Shown: one piece after another, positions 43,917 through 55,075 of the stretch
Numbering within the stretch: position 1 is the stretch's first letter
Layout: the number at the start of each line of letters is the position of its first letter
DNA from: Dichotomocladium elegans
Taxonomy: Eukaryota; Mucoromycota; Mucoromycetes; Mucorales; Lichtheimiaceae
NCBI GenBank assembly: GCA_025716815.1
Contig: JAIXMN010000001.1
Coordinates: forward strand, 1,488,001 to 1,552,000
Length of the DNA stretch: 64,000 nt
Direction: 5' to 3'
Translations under genes and position numbers: made by a program
Notes under the pieces: model-generated
Seen by the model: only the letters and a program-made list of their open reading frames with translations
Database searches by the model: none
Told to the model about the DNA's origin: nothing

Positions 43917-44336
43917 ATGCCTTTCCGTTGCAAGTGCGGTCGAACCTTTGAGAAGACCGATTCTTTCGCCACGCATACCTCTGCATGCGCTCTCTTCCAC
44001 CATCGACGCATGTCCGAGTCAAATGCCCAGCAGCAACCTTATTCCCATCCAAATGAACAGCTGCCGCAGCAACAGCAACGACCGGACAAGCGGAGGCCAT
44101 CATTCATCAACACATCGTCGCTGCTGTTCATCCCGGCTGGATTGCTGTCGCCTACTCATACATTCTCATCCACCCAAACGAGCTCCCCGACCTCGGCCGA
44201 TGCAAGCCGCCCAGATATAGCGTCCTCAGTGCCGAACTACTTTATGCCTACTGGTCTGTCACTGCAGTACGCGTTTGAGGGTGCCAGAAGGCGGTCGATG
44301 TCGTACGGCAGTGCGGCCGATGCGCCTTTGAATTGA
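43917..44336 (+). CDS. Small protein with one N-terminal zinc-finger-like motif
   Basis: Single exon, 139 aa from the ATG at 43917. Residues 1-30 read FRCKCGRTFEKTDSFATH then TSACALFHHRR. The spacing C-x-C-G-x8-H-x3-C resembles a C2HC-type variant of a C2H2 finger, found at the N-terminus of small fungal proteins. The rest is Gln/Pro/Ser/Thr-rich and disordered; short ordered-looking stretches are TSSLLFIPAGLL and PNYFMPTGLSLQYAFEG, followed by RRRSMSYGS, a possible basophilic kinase site. A regulatory role is an inference. A (CT)n microsatellite follows about 85 nt after the stop. Confidence 0.7.
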   Translation: MPFRCKCGRTFEKTDSFATHTSACALFHHRRMSESNAQQQPYSHPNEQLPQQQQRPDKRRPSFINTSSLLFIPAGLLSPTHTFSSTQTSSPTSADASRPDIASSVPNYFMPTGLSLQYAFEGARRRSMSYGSAADAPLN

Positions 44337-44420
44337 TGGGTTTTTGGGTCTAACCAAAAAGTTCATTGGAGCGGGACCAATCAGAGCACATCTTTTCGCA
44401 TGCCAATGTCCCCCCTTCCC

Positions 44421-44432
44421 TTCTCTCTCTTC

Positions 44433-44473
<41 letters not shown>
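44421..44473. repeat. (CT)n microsatellite
   Basis: Nearly perfect CT run, about 85 nt after the small zinc-finger gene. Confidence 0.9.
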
Positions 44474-44477
<4 letters not shown>

Positions 44478-45670
44478 ATCTCTTGTGAGAGGTAAAAAAA
44501 AAAAAGAAAGAGCACTCCCAAAATGATTAATACCCATCCGCCCCTCCCCTTCCTCCTTTTTTCGCGCTCTCTCTACCTCATACCATGCTCAAAATCCGGC
44601 ATTATGCTGCCAAGTGACGACGAAGAACGCTGGCTTTCCATACTCGGAAACTGAAAAAAATTGTAAAAACCCCCTCCCCGCAACTTCCTCTTTTCTTCTG
44701 TTTCTTTATGCATTCTACTTTATTTTCAATGGTTGATGCATCCTCTCGATGCTCTCCCCTCCCCTTCTGTACATTTGTGGAATTATCAATCAATAAGATG
44801 ACATGCATTGCTCCGTTTTCTTTCATGTGCGTACGTGCACAATTTTCAAGCGGTGGCGGATGTGTTTGTGGGGGGTGCGCGCGTTGAAGGAAAAGGGGGG
44901 TGATAAGACGTTGGTTCGAGTCAGACGACTTTGAGTTATCACTTAGGAGTTCCCAGGAGTTTTGGTAACTGTTGGCATTTGATTTTCACTCTGGGGTTGA
45001 TGGTGACGGTTTCCTTCTTTCTCTGAAGCGCTATCTGTATATGCATAAGGCCTAGTTTACTTGCATAAGCTCTACATGGAATAGCAGGAGGACGTCTCTT
45101 AAGATGCGCCCATCCTTTCATTTTTTGGATTGTCGACTATTGCTTCGGGCAACTTGATTTTGGTTGGCATGCATAAAATATACCTAGAGGAAAGAAAAAA
45201 TAGAGCTCTTAACCATTCCTTTTTGGTAGAAATAGACGTAATTTTCTTAGTGCATTCAGCGGCAAACACGCGATCACGCCGAAACGCATGAATCAGCGCA
45301 AGCCGATAAACATCGGCGTTCGGAGCCATAGAAGGAGAAAAAGGACGTGTGTGTGTGAAAATTACATCGAGGCGGACCTGTAGCAATATAAGGACAGGTG
45401 GCCAGGCTTTGCTTTGTTTTTTTTTTTTTTCACCGATGGCTTCCCACACAAACACAGAGAGGCAATGTTTCACACGAAACCTCAAGCAGCTAGTTGATAG
45501 TGCCGAATCCAAGGAAACCAGGCAGACGGATTTTGGGCACATTGTCTCCAATATACCCCGTAATTTCATCTTGTCCACCCATCATCACCTTTTCAATAAG
45601 GCCCTTGTTATAACACCGTCTCCAAAAAAATGTCGGTAAACTGCATAAGGTCGTTAAAATCTATGACCTA

Positions 45671-45692
45671 TACATACATATATATATATATA
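45671..45692. repeat. (TA)n tract
   Basis: TACATA followed by an alternating TA run. Confidence 0.8.
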
Positions 45693-46335
45693 GGTCGATA
45701 GATAGAAAACAGGACGAAGGAGGAGTAGGATAATCCTAAACCGCTTATCTCTTATCGAAGTACTGGACTGAGTATCACACAGCTCGTACATAAAGATAGG
45801 ATACCTCTGTATTGAGCGGGATTGCCCACCTCAAACTCATATATAACTGCAGCCTTTATTCGTTGGAATTTCATTCACATTCGAAACAAATAACTCAACT
45901 CTGCGGCTATCCACAGAATGAAGAAATAAAGCACATATTTCATTGGATTGACACTCACCTGAGTTTTTATTTTATGTATCTCTTATCAATAAAATAATGA
46001 CAAGCGTGCGTTGCGCGTGCTGGTGTATAGCCGCTTTTATGCTCTCTTGATTTTTGTTTCCTCCTTCTGAGGCCGTGTAACCATCCTAAAAGACGTCTCA
46101 GGCTCCCTCTCGCTTATCAAGAACGAGATAAGGCCATATCCTGCCCATCTGCAGGCTGGTTACCAAAGGATAGGTATCAACCACGAAGTCAGCACACGTT
46201 GGCTCTATATAAAACTGTAGGGTTGTCTGGGCTCAGAACCAAGCTGGTTATATTTTGGCTAGCGCTTGCCGGTATTCAAAGACCTTTCTTCCTTTTTCCT
46301 TCTGTTTCCTCTAGTAATCTACGCACATACACACC

Positions 46336-48448
46336 ATGTCCCTACCTGATAAGGCCGAATGGGCTGTTCCTATTGAAACAGAAGTGCACACAATGGCATC
46401 GTCCGATATTCCTATTCATTATGAATCAGTCAACAATGGCTGGCTATATACTGGTATTCCCGGAACAAGGCATCCAGATGGCTGGATAGCAGGCTTGAAA
46501 GACAGCTTGATCCACTATTTTCCGCGATATAAGCTAAAGACCTCAGGTATGGGACAAGGAAACCAGATCTGAGGAGTGCTACGTTAGCAATAACGCTAAC
46601 GATGACAGGCACCGTTGCGGTGGACGAGCGACCCAACACCTTGCAGACCGTTGCATTTGGATTGCAGCATGCACTTGCCATGTTCAGCGGAACCGTATTT
46701 ATTCGTATGCTTTCATTTCGAGCAAACTTAAACTAGAGTCTAACTACCATCTGCAACTCGTGTATTGTAGCTATGCAAATGGGTTTTGATGCGAACAGTA
46801 AGCACATGTGACTTGACCAGTGCGTAGCACACCATGCGGTGTCACTTACGCGTACCCTGTCTATCTGTTTGTTTTGCAGCCACCCTGTTCTTCTCGGGAT
46901 TTGCGACGATTATTTTCTTCATCCTGACAGGAGGCCGTGTTCCGGGCTATCTCGGCAGTTCGGGCTCTGTGATCAGCGCAGTCTGTGCAGTAACAGGTTT
47001 TAATTCAGCGACTTCGACGACGGGTGTGAACGAGAATATCCCGGTGGCCCAAGGCGGTATCATTGTCCTTGCGCTTGCCTATGTCGGCATCTCCTTTCTT
47101 GTCCTGATCTTTGGGTTCAAATGGGTCGAGTTCTTCATGCCTCCAAGTAACGTATTTCCCAATGACATATTGCTTATCGCTCCTCTGGGACCATCGGCTT
47201 ATGTAAACCTTTCAGTTGTCACAGGCGCTGTTGTTGCAAGTATCGGTGTCCATTTGGCCTATTCTGCTCTTATGCAGGCCACAGCCACCCCCTTTGATTT
47301 CTACATGGGCATGATTACAGTAATCCTCATCATGTTGATTTCCGTATATGCACCCTTGCCGTCTATTCGTCGCATGTAAGCCAAAAGAAAGGGGGAGCCG
47401 GGTGTGAAAGAGAGGAAAAAGAAGTAGTCTAATAAAGAGAATCTCCAAGTGGCATCCTTCTTGGTCTGATTCTCGGCTACGTGATTCACATTATCTGTGG
47501 CGTTGCCGGGGCTGGTTACCCCGTCGACTTCTCTGAGGTCAAATCGATCGAATGGGTGCGTGGTCCTATCATCTCGGGGCCCATTGTCTTTGAGACGAAG
47601 GCCATCAGCACCATCGCCCCGCTTGTCATTGTCTTGGTAGCAGAGAACATGGGTCATATTAAGGCAACCGCATCTCTGACCGGCACACCTTTGGAGAGAT
47701 ACCTTGGTCGCGCGTATCTTGCCGATGCCCTGAGTACTTTGATGGCGGGGTGCGTTGGAAGTAGCCCGCTTACAACATACAGGTAAACACGCACACATCA
47801 GTCAATCGCATTCTTTTTTCGAGGATAATCATGCGGTTTTGTTTAGCGAAAATATCGGCGTCTTGGTAAGTGTTGGCCACAAGCGGGTGATTTATAAAAG
47901 AAGAATTGATCTGTTGTTCCTATCCTCGTAGTCTGTCACTCGCGTCTTCTCCCCTTTGGTTATCCTGGTCGCTGCGTTTATTGCCATCATCCTCGGGTTC
48001 ATTGCCAAGTTTGGAGCTGTGGTCCGCAGTATCCCAAAGGGCGTATTTGGCGGTACAACTTTCGTATTGTATTCGCTCATTGCCATCACAGGCTTTCGAA
48101 TCTGGGTAGTCAACCGAATTGATTTCACTGGTAACGCGATGTCGATCTTCCATGATTCCCCTGTTCTGAAAGATACTTTACGGAATAGATTCACGAAACG
48201 TATTCGTTGGTGGCCTTCCGCTATGTCTTGCAGCAGCTATGACCACAGTGTCTTTACAGATCAATGACTTCCAGCTCGATGCCACCGGTGTCTCCTGTTT
48301 CAGTGCCATGATCTTATATCAAGTACTTCGAGGCGTTGATGGCTTCAAGGAATACTATCGGTGGATCAAGTATCAACATCAGAAATACCAGGCAAAGAAA
48401 GAGTCCTCCAAAACCTCAGCTGCTGTTGTTGCTGGCAACGATTCTTAA
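46336..48448 (+). CDS. NCS2-family nucleobase permease, UraA/PyrP-like
   Basis: Membrane transporter of the nucleobase-cation symporter-2 family; likely imports uracil, xanthine or a related base with H+. Nine exons, join(46336..46546, 46609..46704, 46771..46797, 46880..47146, 47216..47375, 47450..47782, 47847..47865, 47932..48130, 48189..48448), give 523 aa in frame. Key blocks are QTVAFGLQHALAMFSGTVF (TM1), GGRVPGYLGSSGSVISAV (TM3 region), PPIVTGAVVASIG, APLPSIRRIGILLGLILGY, GYPVDFSEVKS, LVAENMGHIKATASLTG with the TM8 Glu, GSSPLTTYSENIGVLSVTRV (TM10 motif, Glu-Asn), and IPKGVFGGTTFVLYSLIAI. The TYxENIG form and overall order match bacterial uracil permeases more than UapA-type fungal purine transporters, which usually have a longer insert and QNNG/NNG-type motifs. 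The N-terminal 70 residues are extra and soluble. The third and seventh exons are tiny (27 and 19 nt). Confidence 0.88.
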
Positions 48449-51392
48449 ACGCAGCATCTCTTATCCTTATCTACGATTAGCAACCCGTATAATACTAATA
48501 TCTTCTGGTCTACACATTACTCAGCCATAAAAAAAAGGGCTATGCATTAGCAACTCCTCGTGTCACTTTCCAGGCATAATAAATGCCCCCTCATCTTTTG
48601 CTGTTGCTTTCGTTCGTTGGTCAGGAGCATTTGGGATTATCATGATGCGATGCTTTCACTTGTCGGCCGATTACGTGAGTATAACAGAAGTTCTCAAAAC
48701 TAGATCAGACGTGACTAAAGTGGGATCGCGGTCCCCTTTATGGACATTTCTGTGTTACTTGATTTGGAAGGAGAGTACTTGATACCAGGCCATCAGTAGA
48801 TAGTATTTGCGGTTCAATAGAAGCAATTTATGGGTGTAATAAGCCAATGAGCATACAATGAAATGATGATGTTAGCAGATCTAGCCTGTTTGCTGTCACA
48901 TAGCAGACTGTACTGCTTAAATGATGCCTCTCTTCATCGAATGGAGAGTGGCCCAAGTATCTTGGTTATCGTATCTTAACCCTGCGATAACAGGGCTGAA
49001 GAGTTGTTTAGAGAAGATTGCAGGAGCCAACCTTGCTAGCAATTCACTCGTGACTTGTGCCTTCTGCTAAACGTTCCTATGGGTTTATTATTAACAAAAA
49101 TATCATGAGCCCTCAGACTGCGATTCTCTTGGAATAGTGTTTAAATCCCCTTCCCCTGCGAAAAAATTCCACCAGTATTCTCTGCCTTCATCAAGCAACA
49201 AGTTAAACAGCGTATGGATTGGATCAACATCAAGCATATACTAGTGATGAGTGATATACCATCCCAAGTACAGTACAATATAGTATTACGCAATGAAGAT
49301 CTTCCCGCGTTGGAACTCCAGTCAATTGTCATCAAAGGAAAGCCGTTGTTTGTCGGATGTGAACATGGTGGCTGACAATGTTCATATTAATAAAGCATGT
49401 AATGAGAAGTCATTGAAGCTCAACGATACGCGCCTTCGCTACTGACAATGATGGGCTCTGTGACGCGCAGTGATTTCGATGCCAGGATAACTACAATGTA
49501 GCCAGCAGCGGCTGGCAGCAAGCAAACAAACTTGGTGGCAAGGCACAATGCAAAACCATATTCCGCGAACAAAAAAGTTCCACTGGTTGAAAATCGAATA
49601 GTTGTTTTTTTTCGCGGCAGCAAGTCCAGCATGTGACTGATATAGCAACGGAGCGTGATTTGCCAGATGCTTGGAATTGAGCGTTAAAAGAGCTCTGATG
49701 TCTGTTAAGCACGAATACCGTACAGAAAACGCACGTTGTTTGCTGCCATGGCATGATTTATATGTATCTGACATGATGCTTAGCTTTGTTGTCCACCGCG
49801 TCTTAGCCAGCTCAGAAAGTTGCAGCTTTTTACGCAAAAAGGAACTATGACAAGGTCGATAATGAGGGCAATGATAGAAGACGACATAATGGGGGCGTGT
49901 CTGCACGGAGGAGGGTTGCCTAGATAAGCGTTGAGACCACTTCCCCCTCCCTTATCTGTGGTGGCATACATGGTAAGGATATCCTCTTGTGTTACACACA
50001 CACGCGTCTTCTCTCGTCAGGCCACGTCCTTCTTTTGTGAGAGACCCCTTTTGTCCCTTTCAGAGGAGCCTGGCGCTCTTTCCGTATGTACAGCTTTGAA
50101 GAAAAAAAGGGGTCATAACGGTTTAGGTATCGCAATGTTCCTGAACATTCGGATACCAGGTTACACCTATCTCATTGAGTCTGGGGCGGGGAGGGTAACT
50201 TATGTCGTCCGCCAACGGCTTCTTTTTCTTTCCCAGTCCGTTTCTGGATATTTGCAGAACCTTCTACCGGATATCCCGAAGAATTCTAAAGAACGAAGCA
50301 AAAGACCCCCACTCCAGACCTCTCCATTCTTTCACTTTTTTTTTGCGAGGCAATCGGGGATAAAAAAAAAAAGAGAACTCCTACAGACGGGCTGTCGGCA
50401 ATGATCAGAAGCCGTTCTAGTTCTTTCTGTCATGTTGAGGGCCGCGCTTCCTCCATCCCCGGTAACTTGAAAATTGTGAAAGATAATGAAAAGGAACCAG
50501 TCATCACATTTATGCACTAAAAAAAGGATGCTTGCATGGCCATTGCTCTCTGCGTCCTCTTTATAGCAAAAAATCCATCATGCACATCCTGTGGATTCGT
50601 TCTATGAGGTTTGATTTATCAGCATGCCATCCCTCCGCCTAGCGTTTCATATTCTCTCCTTGGGGTACTAGATCATAAAAATTTGAAGTGCCGTGGCCCT
50701 CTATCATTGTCCGTTAATGGCAAAGCGCAGGAGGAGGTTAATCGTATGGCTTTTCCCCCTTTTTCAAGCGAAGACAAAAGGGAAAGTGGGAGAAGAAGAA
50801 CACATCATGAACAAAAGGATAGATCGACCAAAAAAAAAAAAACTTGCGTTGTTCGATAAGTTTCGATACTACCTACAGTACCAAGCAAGGGCGTATAGAA
50901 AAGGGACGAACTGTATGGAAGACCTCTCGGTGCGGGGTGCCTATTAGAAAGCCGACACGATGCAAGAACACTAAACAATCGAGATCTTCCCCGTACAGCA
51001 TCCGATTATCATTCAAAGGACGATTCTTGTCCAGTATCCGAGGTGATGACCACCGACAGGTTGGAACGAGAATCAATACCCGATATTCACCGTTCCAAAT
51101 CGGGTTGAACCACAGGTTTGCGTAAAAAAGCAGCATTTTGCCGCTTTTGGAATGATCGACTTTTTCCCTTTTCCCTTTCACTTTTCTTTCCCTCCCCCCA
51201 ATACATACACACACATCTCCATTCCCTATCTGCAAAGAAATAAAATCCATTTCCACTGTAATAACTGGTATGGATAATTTTCTTTGCCTTGCGCTCTAGC
51301 CGAGAAAAACAAGAAAGAATGTATCTAAATTCCTCCCCCCCATTTGCTTTTGTGGGATACAAAAAAATCTTTGCCATGCACAAGAAAAAGAC
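48449..51392. other. Intergenic, about 2.9 kb
   Basis: Mostly AT-rich unique sequence. On the minus strand three overlapping frames at 49420-49906 are open, but none has a recognisable domain. The last 200 nt before the HSF start are CT-rich on plus with poly-purine patches, probably its promoter and leader. Confidence 0.4.
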
Positions 51393-52718
51393 ATGATTCA
51401 CGATTTCTCGTCGAAGGAGTCCCCATCTCCTGTGTCCCGTAGAAAACGACCACGCTCGTCTTCACCCTCCATCTTCTCGCCTCCTATAGTGCCCTTGGCC
51501 GGAAACGATGATGACTTTCCATCGCAGCCGTCTACACCTCCCGCCCCCGCCCGTGTCCGTCAGAAAAAACGCCATCAAGGCCCCTCTGTTGATAACAACA
51601 ATTCTATTGTCGCCGAAAACGGAGACTGCCAGGCTCCTTCTCAGCGCAACATCCCTGTGTTTCTTGACAAGCTATACAGGTGAATGGAACCCTTTCCCCT
51701 CCCCTCCACTGCCACGACACGCACCACACGAACGCACAGTCACTCATTCGTCTTTGTCGCCACTGTTAGCATGGTCAATGATCCTTCTACCGACGACATG
51801 ATCCACTGGTCGGAGGACGGAACATCATTCATTGGTGACTATAATTTTTTTTTGACGATGGTGAAAGTGTAACCACTGTCGCTCATAAAGAAAAAAAACG
51901 GGGTTTTTCCATATTCGCATAGTCCAAGGCCGTGAAGAATTTGCTAAAGTGGTCCTTCCGCAGTTCTACAAACACAACACGTTTGCATCGTTTGTTCGTC
52001 AGCTGAATATGTATCACTTTCACAAGATCCCGCATATTCGGCAAGGGGCCCTTATCAGCGACTCGACGCATGAAGTGTGGGAGTTCAGCAATCCCCATTT
52101 CCAGCGTGGCCGGCCTGGTCTCTTAAGTGTCGTGGCCCGCAAGCGCAATAGGGATCGTGGCTCTGAACGTAAGGTCGACCTAACAAACATTGTCGAGGAT
52201 ATTCAGGACATTCGACGAAATCAAGCATCCATCAGCTCGGAACTCCATAGCCTCCGTGAGGACAACAAGATCCTGTGGGATGAGTCCTTCCTGGCAAGAG
52301 AGAAACATCAGGAACATCAAGAAGTTATTGGCAAGATCCTGCAATTCCTCATGACCGCGTTCGCCAAGAATGATTCCAACACAAGTAAGCAAGCCGTACC
52401 CATCTTTTATTCTTCTTTTCTCGGTTGAAAAAAAAAAAAACTACCTATCGTTTTATAAAACACTGGATCACAGCAAAAGAAAACAATACTCTTTGCTTCC
52501 TGTCGACCGAAAGAATATAGAATATTTGATTTGCTCACACATCCCATTCTCTGCCTGTCTTTGTTTCAACTTCATAGATGCCGCCGCCATTGCAAGCGGC
52601 TCATCGCCACCCGAACATCTCATCAAAGAAGCGGCAGCACTCGCGAATGTGAATATACCCAGTGGACCGCTCTCATTCGATGGCACTATAAACAGTGCTG
52701 CTAGGACAGGTATATATC

Positions 52719-52758
<40 letters not shown>

Positions 52759-53544
52759 CTTTAACGTGGTGACTGATCGTCATGTATCAGGGTCTTCATC
52801 CTCAAGCGCCCCCGAGACCGCTTCTTGCTCATCATCATCATCATCGTCAGCTCTTTTTCCGACTTCGTACCCGGCATCGTCCATGGCGAGTTTCCCCCCG
52901 ATGCCCGCCACTATCACCGATCTCGGTACCATCGGTGAATCCACAGGAGCGATTGACATGGCTGCACAGTCCGCCAAGGCAATATCTGACAATATCGACG
53001 ATCTTCAATATACAGTAGAAACCTTGGCGTGCGATTTAGGTATTGATCTAAACCATATGCCGATCACTGCGCTCCAGGACGGCACATGGGCTCAAGATTA
53101 TCCTGCGTTTGTTAATCCGCTTCTTCCGCCTGCGATGCATAACGGGCCTAACACATTGGTTGAGAAGAACGACAAGCGCCAACTTGGGAAAACGGTAATT
53201 CATCCTAGCTGCGCAAACTAGGCCAGAGAAAAGTGTGAGAAAAACGGATGATGACTCTCTCTTTCCCCTCCAATCGCTTGGCCCAATATTGGTGGTTGTG
53301 CCATGATTTTAGAACGCCTGTACGCCCTTGGTTGCCAGACGCGCATCATCCAACCGAGTCCCGTCGCCTGTTCTGCGAACAAGCATGAATGCTTCATTCG
53401 ACACCGGCCGTCCATTAGCGGCCTTGGGTTCTCCAAACCCTCTTACGGTATCAGCGGTGGCACCTATGTCGATAATACAGACATACGCTAATATTGGCAA
53501 CAGCAATGGTAGTGGTTGTAGCAGCGGCAGCGGCAGCGGCGGCA

Positions 53545-53575
<31 letters not shown>

Positions 53576-53672
53576 CAACAACGACAGCATCACAAATGAT
53601 AAACGACCCACGCCAACCAATGGCAGCATCCGTGCGAACGTCCAGGACCGAGTTTCCAAACACGGGATGTAA
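51393..53672 (+). CDS. Heat shock transcription factor (HSF)
   Basis: Trimeric transcription factor that binds nGAAn repeats and drives heat shock and proteostasis genes. Model join(51393..51679, 51770..51834, 51923..52384, 52578..52709, 52791..53194, 53313..53672) gives 569 aa. The DNA-binding domain covers about residues 86-190: NIPVFLDKLYSMVND, IHWSEDGTSFIVQGREEF, VLPQFYKHNTFASFVRQLNM and HEVWEFSNPHFQRGRPGLL. A Leu/Ile heptad region follows (LTNIVEDIQDIRRNQASI, then ILQFLMTAF), the trimerisation coiled coil. The C-terminal half is Ser/Pro/Asn-rich, with poly-Ser and poly-Asn coded by AGC and AAC repeats at 53514-53583, and a hydrophobic/acidic segment (LQYTVETLACDLGIDL). Intron 4 contains a TA/GT microsatellite. 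Exon 6 is needed, since the frame before it would otherwise stop at 53219-53221. HSF paralogues are common in Mucorales. Confidence 0.93.
52718..52758. repeat. (TA)n(GT)n microsatellite in HSF intron 4
   Basis: TA repeat passing into a GT repeat within the intron at 52710-52790. Confidence 0.9.
53514..53583. repeat. AGC/AAC trinucleotide repeats in HSF exon 6
   Basis: Imperfect AGC then AAC triplets coding poly-Ser followed by poly-Asn in the HSF tail. Confidence 0.85.
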
Positions 53673-55075
53673 CGGTGGATCATGAATATTCTGGCTTTTT
53701 TCATTTATGCCCACTATGACGCTCCCACTTCTCCACCCTTCCCCGCTTATCTCCCATTGAAATCATTCTCTGTCCCACATGCTATAATATTTTCTGCTGA
53801 GGTTGGTGTTGTACCAAAAAAGAGAGGAAGGGATCTATATGCAGTTCATATCCACCATACCTACAGTGGCTTTTTATGAGATAAACACTAAACGATTCGT
53901 TCGCCTATGCATAGAAACAAGAGCTAGCTCTACTGGTCCCGACGCATGACTTGCTCGCACGCAATTCAAAATTGAGCTACTCTAACACGCGCCCGTCCTC
54001 TTTGCACTCCAGGGGAGGGGCACCCGGTTGAAGAGTGACAGGCGGTATAAGAGAGTATCCTCGGGGTGAGGGTAAAAAGAAAAATTATTTGAGAAACAGC
54101 ACGTGTCAGAAGATGCTTTTTATCCGACCCAAGCGGCCGGAACAAGCGATGTTACATTTCTTTTGTCGCATAAACATTTAGCGCAGCTATCGCTCAGGAC
54201 CGGGGTGATAAGCAACAATATCGGAGGACTCTGATTGGATACTGAAATCATCGTCTTCCACGCCCGTCCCCTGGGGAGAAAAATCCGAAATCAGCAATGG
54301 GATTGATCCAGAAAACGAAATCAAGGCACAACGCCCACGCATGCATGAGCACACGAACGAGTAAAGGCACCAGAGGGCTTTAAATGAAAGGGTATTCTTC
54401 GGAACAGGCGAGGGTCGGAGATGAAAAGGACCTACGTTATATGGTAAAAAGGGAAGGGCGTTTCCTCGACGTTGGTTGGTGAATGATAAGATGATGAGAT
54501 AACACGATCCCGAACACACGCACACACGCGCTCCACCCTGCTACGATTACACACACATACAGAAATTTCCATCAGTGACTCACTCTCGCACTCCATCAAC
54601 CTCTCCCTTCGACTTCATCATACCAAATGATCCGTCCCGCCCTCCGTCCCAAGTCCCTCTAAGCACACAGGTCCCGGAGCAGCGGACGTGCTGCACACGC
54701 ACACGACGGATAACAAAGGGCCGGATCATCCGAGGGCTGTCAGGATCTTGTTCTACAAAATCATTGGCTGACAAGGTCCCGACCGATAGATAAGGGAAGG
54801 GGGGAGAAGGTTGGATTGTAGATGGGTTCCGAGCTCTTTATCGAAGCCCGGTCAGCAGCTCGCCGGATCTAATAAAGGGGACATCGTCGCGCTTGTCCTC
54901 TCGCTCGCATTCTTTCTCTTGTCCTTACTGCAGATCATCCCCCACTCTTTATTCCCTCTTCCACCTCTCCCCTCTCTTCTCCTACATAGTCAGCAGCGGG
55001 CTTCTATAACATATCTCTCGCTCTCTTTAGCCTCGACCGTATATCTTTGTACATAACAAACATTCTTATATAAAC
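53673..55075. other. Intergenic between HSF and GLT1
   Basis: This contains the GLT1 promoter and a T/C-rich leader. Two minus-strand frames look possibly coding: 54187-54300 (ending DFSIQSESSDIVAYHPGPER) and 54580-54830 (PRMIRPFVIRRVRVQHVRCS). They cannot be joined with an ATG and a consistent phase, so no gene is called. Confidence 0.35.

Larger units (their letters stand above)
44337..46335. other. Intergenic, about 2 kb
   Basis: CT-rich repeats, a CA/TA tract near 45671-45692, and AT-rich sequence. Minus-strand frames at 44939-45121 and 45099-45578 include a possible coding stretch (NADVYRLALIHAFRRDRVFA), but no splice model or family supports a gene. Confidence 0.4.

Noticed and set aside
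44905..44925. GGTTCGAGTC, a tRNA B-box-like sequence
   Set aside because: No A box at the right distance and no acceptor-stem pairing could be drawn.
44939..45578. Possible minus-strand exons (NADVYRLALIHAFRRDRVFA)
   Set aside because: One plausible stretch only; no start, partner exons or family could be found.
49420..49906. Three overlapping open frames on the minus strand
   Set aside because: No domain, no consistent splice signals, and codon use unlike the real genes.
53219..53221. TAG as the end of the HSF protein
   Set aside because: A GT donor at 53195 and an AG at 53311-53312 join in phase to a clearly coding Ser/Asn-rich exon, so the longer form is preferred.
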